This document shows, one piece after another, positions 6,528-7,210 of a DNA stretch of 7,210 nucleotides; position 1 is the first letter of the stretch, and each line of letters begins with the position of its first letter. The notes under the pieces were generated by a model. That model had not been told where the DNA came from. It did no database searches and was given only the letters and a program-made list of their open reading frames with translations. This stretch comes from an uncultured Bacillaceae bacterium (GTDB taxonomy: Bacteria; Bacillota; Bacilli; Bacillales; Amphibacillaceae): positions 1 to 7,210 of the forward strand of contig CALZEK010000067.1 of assembly GCA_945639745.1 (NCBI GenBank). The letters are read 5' to 3'. Made by a program: the position numbers and the translations under genes.

Positions 6528-6555
6528 TTGCATTCAAATAAAATAATGATATGAT
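6528..6555 (+). promoter_or_regulatory. bioY: Promoter of bioY
   Basis: TTGCAT (6528-6533) and TATGAT (6550-6555, 5 of 6 consensus bases) are 16 nt apart. The start of transcription would fall near 6562, directly at the edge of the BirA-type operator, which fits repression. The -35 is weak (3 of 6). Confidence 0.6.
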
Positions 6556-6562
6556 AAAATTA

Positions 6563-6592
6563 TTGTACACCTTTATTTTAAATGGTGAACAA
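6563..6592 (+). promoter_or_regulatory. BirA-type biotin operator
   Basis: Inverted half-sites TTGTACACC (6563-6571) and GGTGAACAA (6584-6592) are separated by 12 nt and match in 8 of 9 positions. They resemble the known biotin-repressor pattern TTGTnAACC-spacer-GGTTnACAA. The site lies between the promoter and the Shine-Dalgarno site of bioY, so biotin-bound BirA would block transcription when biotin is plentiful. The CACC/GGTG core and the short spacer deviate from the textbook E. coli site (16-nt spacer). Confidence 0.8.
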
Positions 6593-6594
6593 TT

Positions 6595-6610
6595 AGGAGG
6601 AGTAAGTAAA
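6595..6610 (+). promoter_or_regulatory. Ribosome binding site that sets the bioY start
   Basis: AGGAGG (6595-6600) lies 10 nt before ATG 6611. The upstream in-frame ATG at 6551 falls inside the -10 element and before the predicted transcript start, so it cannot be the start for this promoter. Confidence 0.85.
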
Positions 6611-7195
6611 ATGGAGAAAAGAAATAAGACTTTTGATTTAACATTAGGAGCTATGTTTGTTGCCCTAACTGCAATTGGTGCAAACATGACTTCAATCGCA
6701 CCTTTCTTAGTAATCGGTGGTGTACCAATTACCTTACAAACTTTTTTTGCTGTTTTAGCAGGGTTAGTTTTAGGTAGTAGGCTAGGTGCATTTACAATGT
6801 TTGTTTATATGATGCTTGGTTTAGCAGGTGTTCCTGTTTTTGCGCAATTTAAAGGTGGCGTAGCAATGGCTTTATCTCCTACCTTTGGATTTATTTTATC
6901 TTTTATTTTAGTTGCATACGTAGCTGGAAAAATAATCGAATATAAAAAATCAACTTCTGCTTATATCATAGCAGCATTAATCGCAACAGCTATTAATTAT
7001 CGAATTGGAACTAACTGGATGTACGCAGCGTATCAATTATGGTTTGCTGCTCCTGAAGCTGTCAGCTATCAATTGGCTTGGCTTTGGATGATTGTTCCTT
7101 TACCAAAAGATATCGCTTTAGCTATTTTAGCTGGTCTTTTTGCGGTGCGTTTAAAGAAGTATGGTTTAACAAGCGCTCAACCCAAAGTTGAATAA
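6611..7195 (+). CDS. bioY: BioY, biotin-specific S component of an ECF transporter
   Basis: This 194-residue integral membrane protein captures biotin for an energy-coupling-factor importer; the shared EcfA/EcfT module is not in this window. Family motifs are clear: a LTLGAMFVALTAIGA first segment (10-24), GGVPITLQTFFAVLAGLVLG (36-55), SRLGAFTMFVYMMLGLAGVP (56-75), KGGVAMALSPTFGF (81-94) and a closing PLPKDIALAILAGLFAVRLKK (163-183). Six hydrophobic segments and a length of about 190 residues agree with BioY. The N-terminus is short and polar, as usual. The BirA-type operator just upstream independently supports a biotin role. It is transcribed separately from the CoA-transferase genes. The window ends 15 nt after the stop codon, so its terminator and any downstream partner cannot be seen. 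Confidence 0.95.
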   Translation: MEKRNKTFDLTLGAMFVALTAIGANMTSIAPFLVIGGVPITLQTFFAVLAGLVLGSRLGAFTMFVYMMLGLAGVPVFAQFKGGVAMALSPTFGFILSFILVAYVAGKIIEYKKSTSAYIIAALIATAINYRIGTNWMYAAYQLWFAAPEAVSYQLAWLWMIVPLPKDIALAILAGLFAVRLKKYGLTSAQPKVE

Positions 7196-7210
7196 CACTA
7201 ATCTATAGAG

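Noticed and set aside
6551..6610. Upstream start for bioY at ATG 6551
   Set aside because: It lies within the -10 element and its reading frame would cross the operator; the AGGAGG-linked ATG at 6611 gives the family length.
6463..6687. Minus-strand ORF of 74 codons across the terminator, the BirA operator and the start of bioY
   Set aside because: It runs through well-defined regulatory elements of the + strand and has no motif of its own.
1..7210. Mobile element, CRISPR array or defence system
   Set aside because: No direct-repeat array, transposase, integrase or nuclease motif was seen; all genes are metabolic, transport or uncharacterised housekeeping-like.

Overview
The window is AT-rich throughout, and all eight genes lie on the + strand. 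It has strong Shine-Dalgarno sites, GTG and TTG starts, U-tailed hairpin terminators, a SAM-I (S-box) riboswitch and a BirA-type biotin operator. Together these point to a low-GC Firmicute, most likely of the Bacillales; the genus cannot be named from the sequence alone.

Layout. (1) 3-824 is the 3' part of a DUF4317-family gene of unknown function, closed by a 20-bp terminator hairpin. (2) 953-1786 is a YitT-family membrane protein with a C-terminal DUF2179 domain and a TTG start. (3) 1860-2118 holds a promoter, a complete SAM-I riboswitch and its intrinsic terminator, with a readable antiterminator. (4) 2199-6450 is a tightly packed five-gene operon under that riboswitch: a MetQ/NlpA lipoprotein, the MetN ATPase, the MetI permease, and two subunits of a glutaconate-type (GctA/GctB-like) CoA-transferase. 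It ends in a strong terminator at 6477-6519. (5) 6528-7195 is a separate unit: a promoter, a BirA operator and bioY, the biotin-specific S component of an ECF transporter.

How the genes work together. The S-box turns the transporter operon on when S-adenosylmethionine is scarce. The usual reading is methionine import. Two features complicate it. First, a heterodimeric class I CoA-transferase with an intact candidate catalytic glutamate is built into the same operon (12-nt and 4-nt gaps). Second, the binding protein has lost two residues normally found around the bound methionine: the His of the FQH motif is Asn90, and the Asn matching E. coli MetQ Asn229 is Ile229, while the carboxylate-type Arg146 is kept. 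A hypothesis worth testing is that the system imports a methionine-related carboxylic acid (for example a methylthio-, oxo- or hydroxy-acid) and that the transferase converts it, or a product of it, to a CoA thioester as part of methionine or sulfur supply. This is inference; the sequence supports the operon structure, the regulation and the altered residues directly.

No tRNA, rRNA, CRISPR array, insertion sequence or phage gene was seen.
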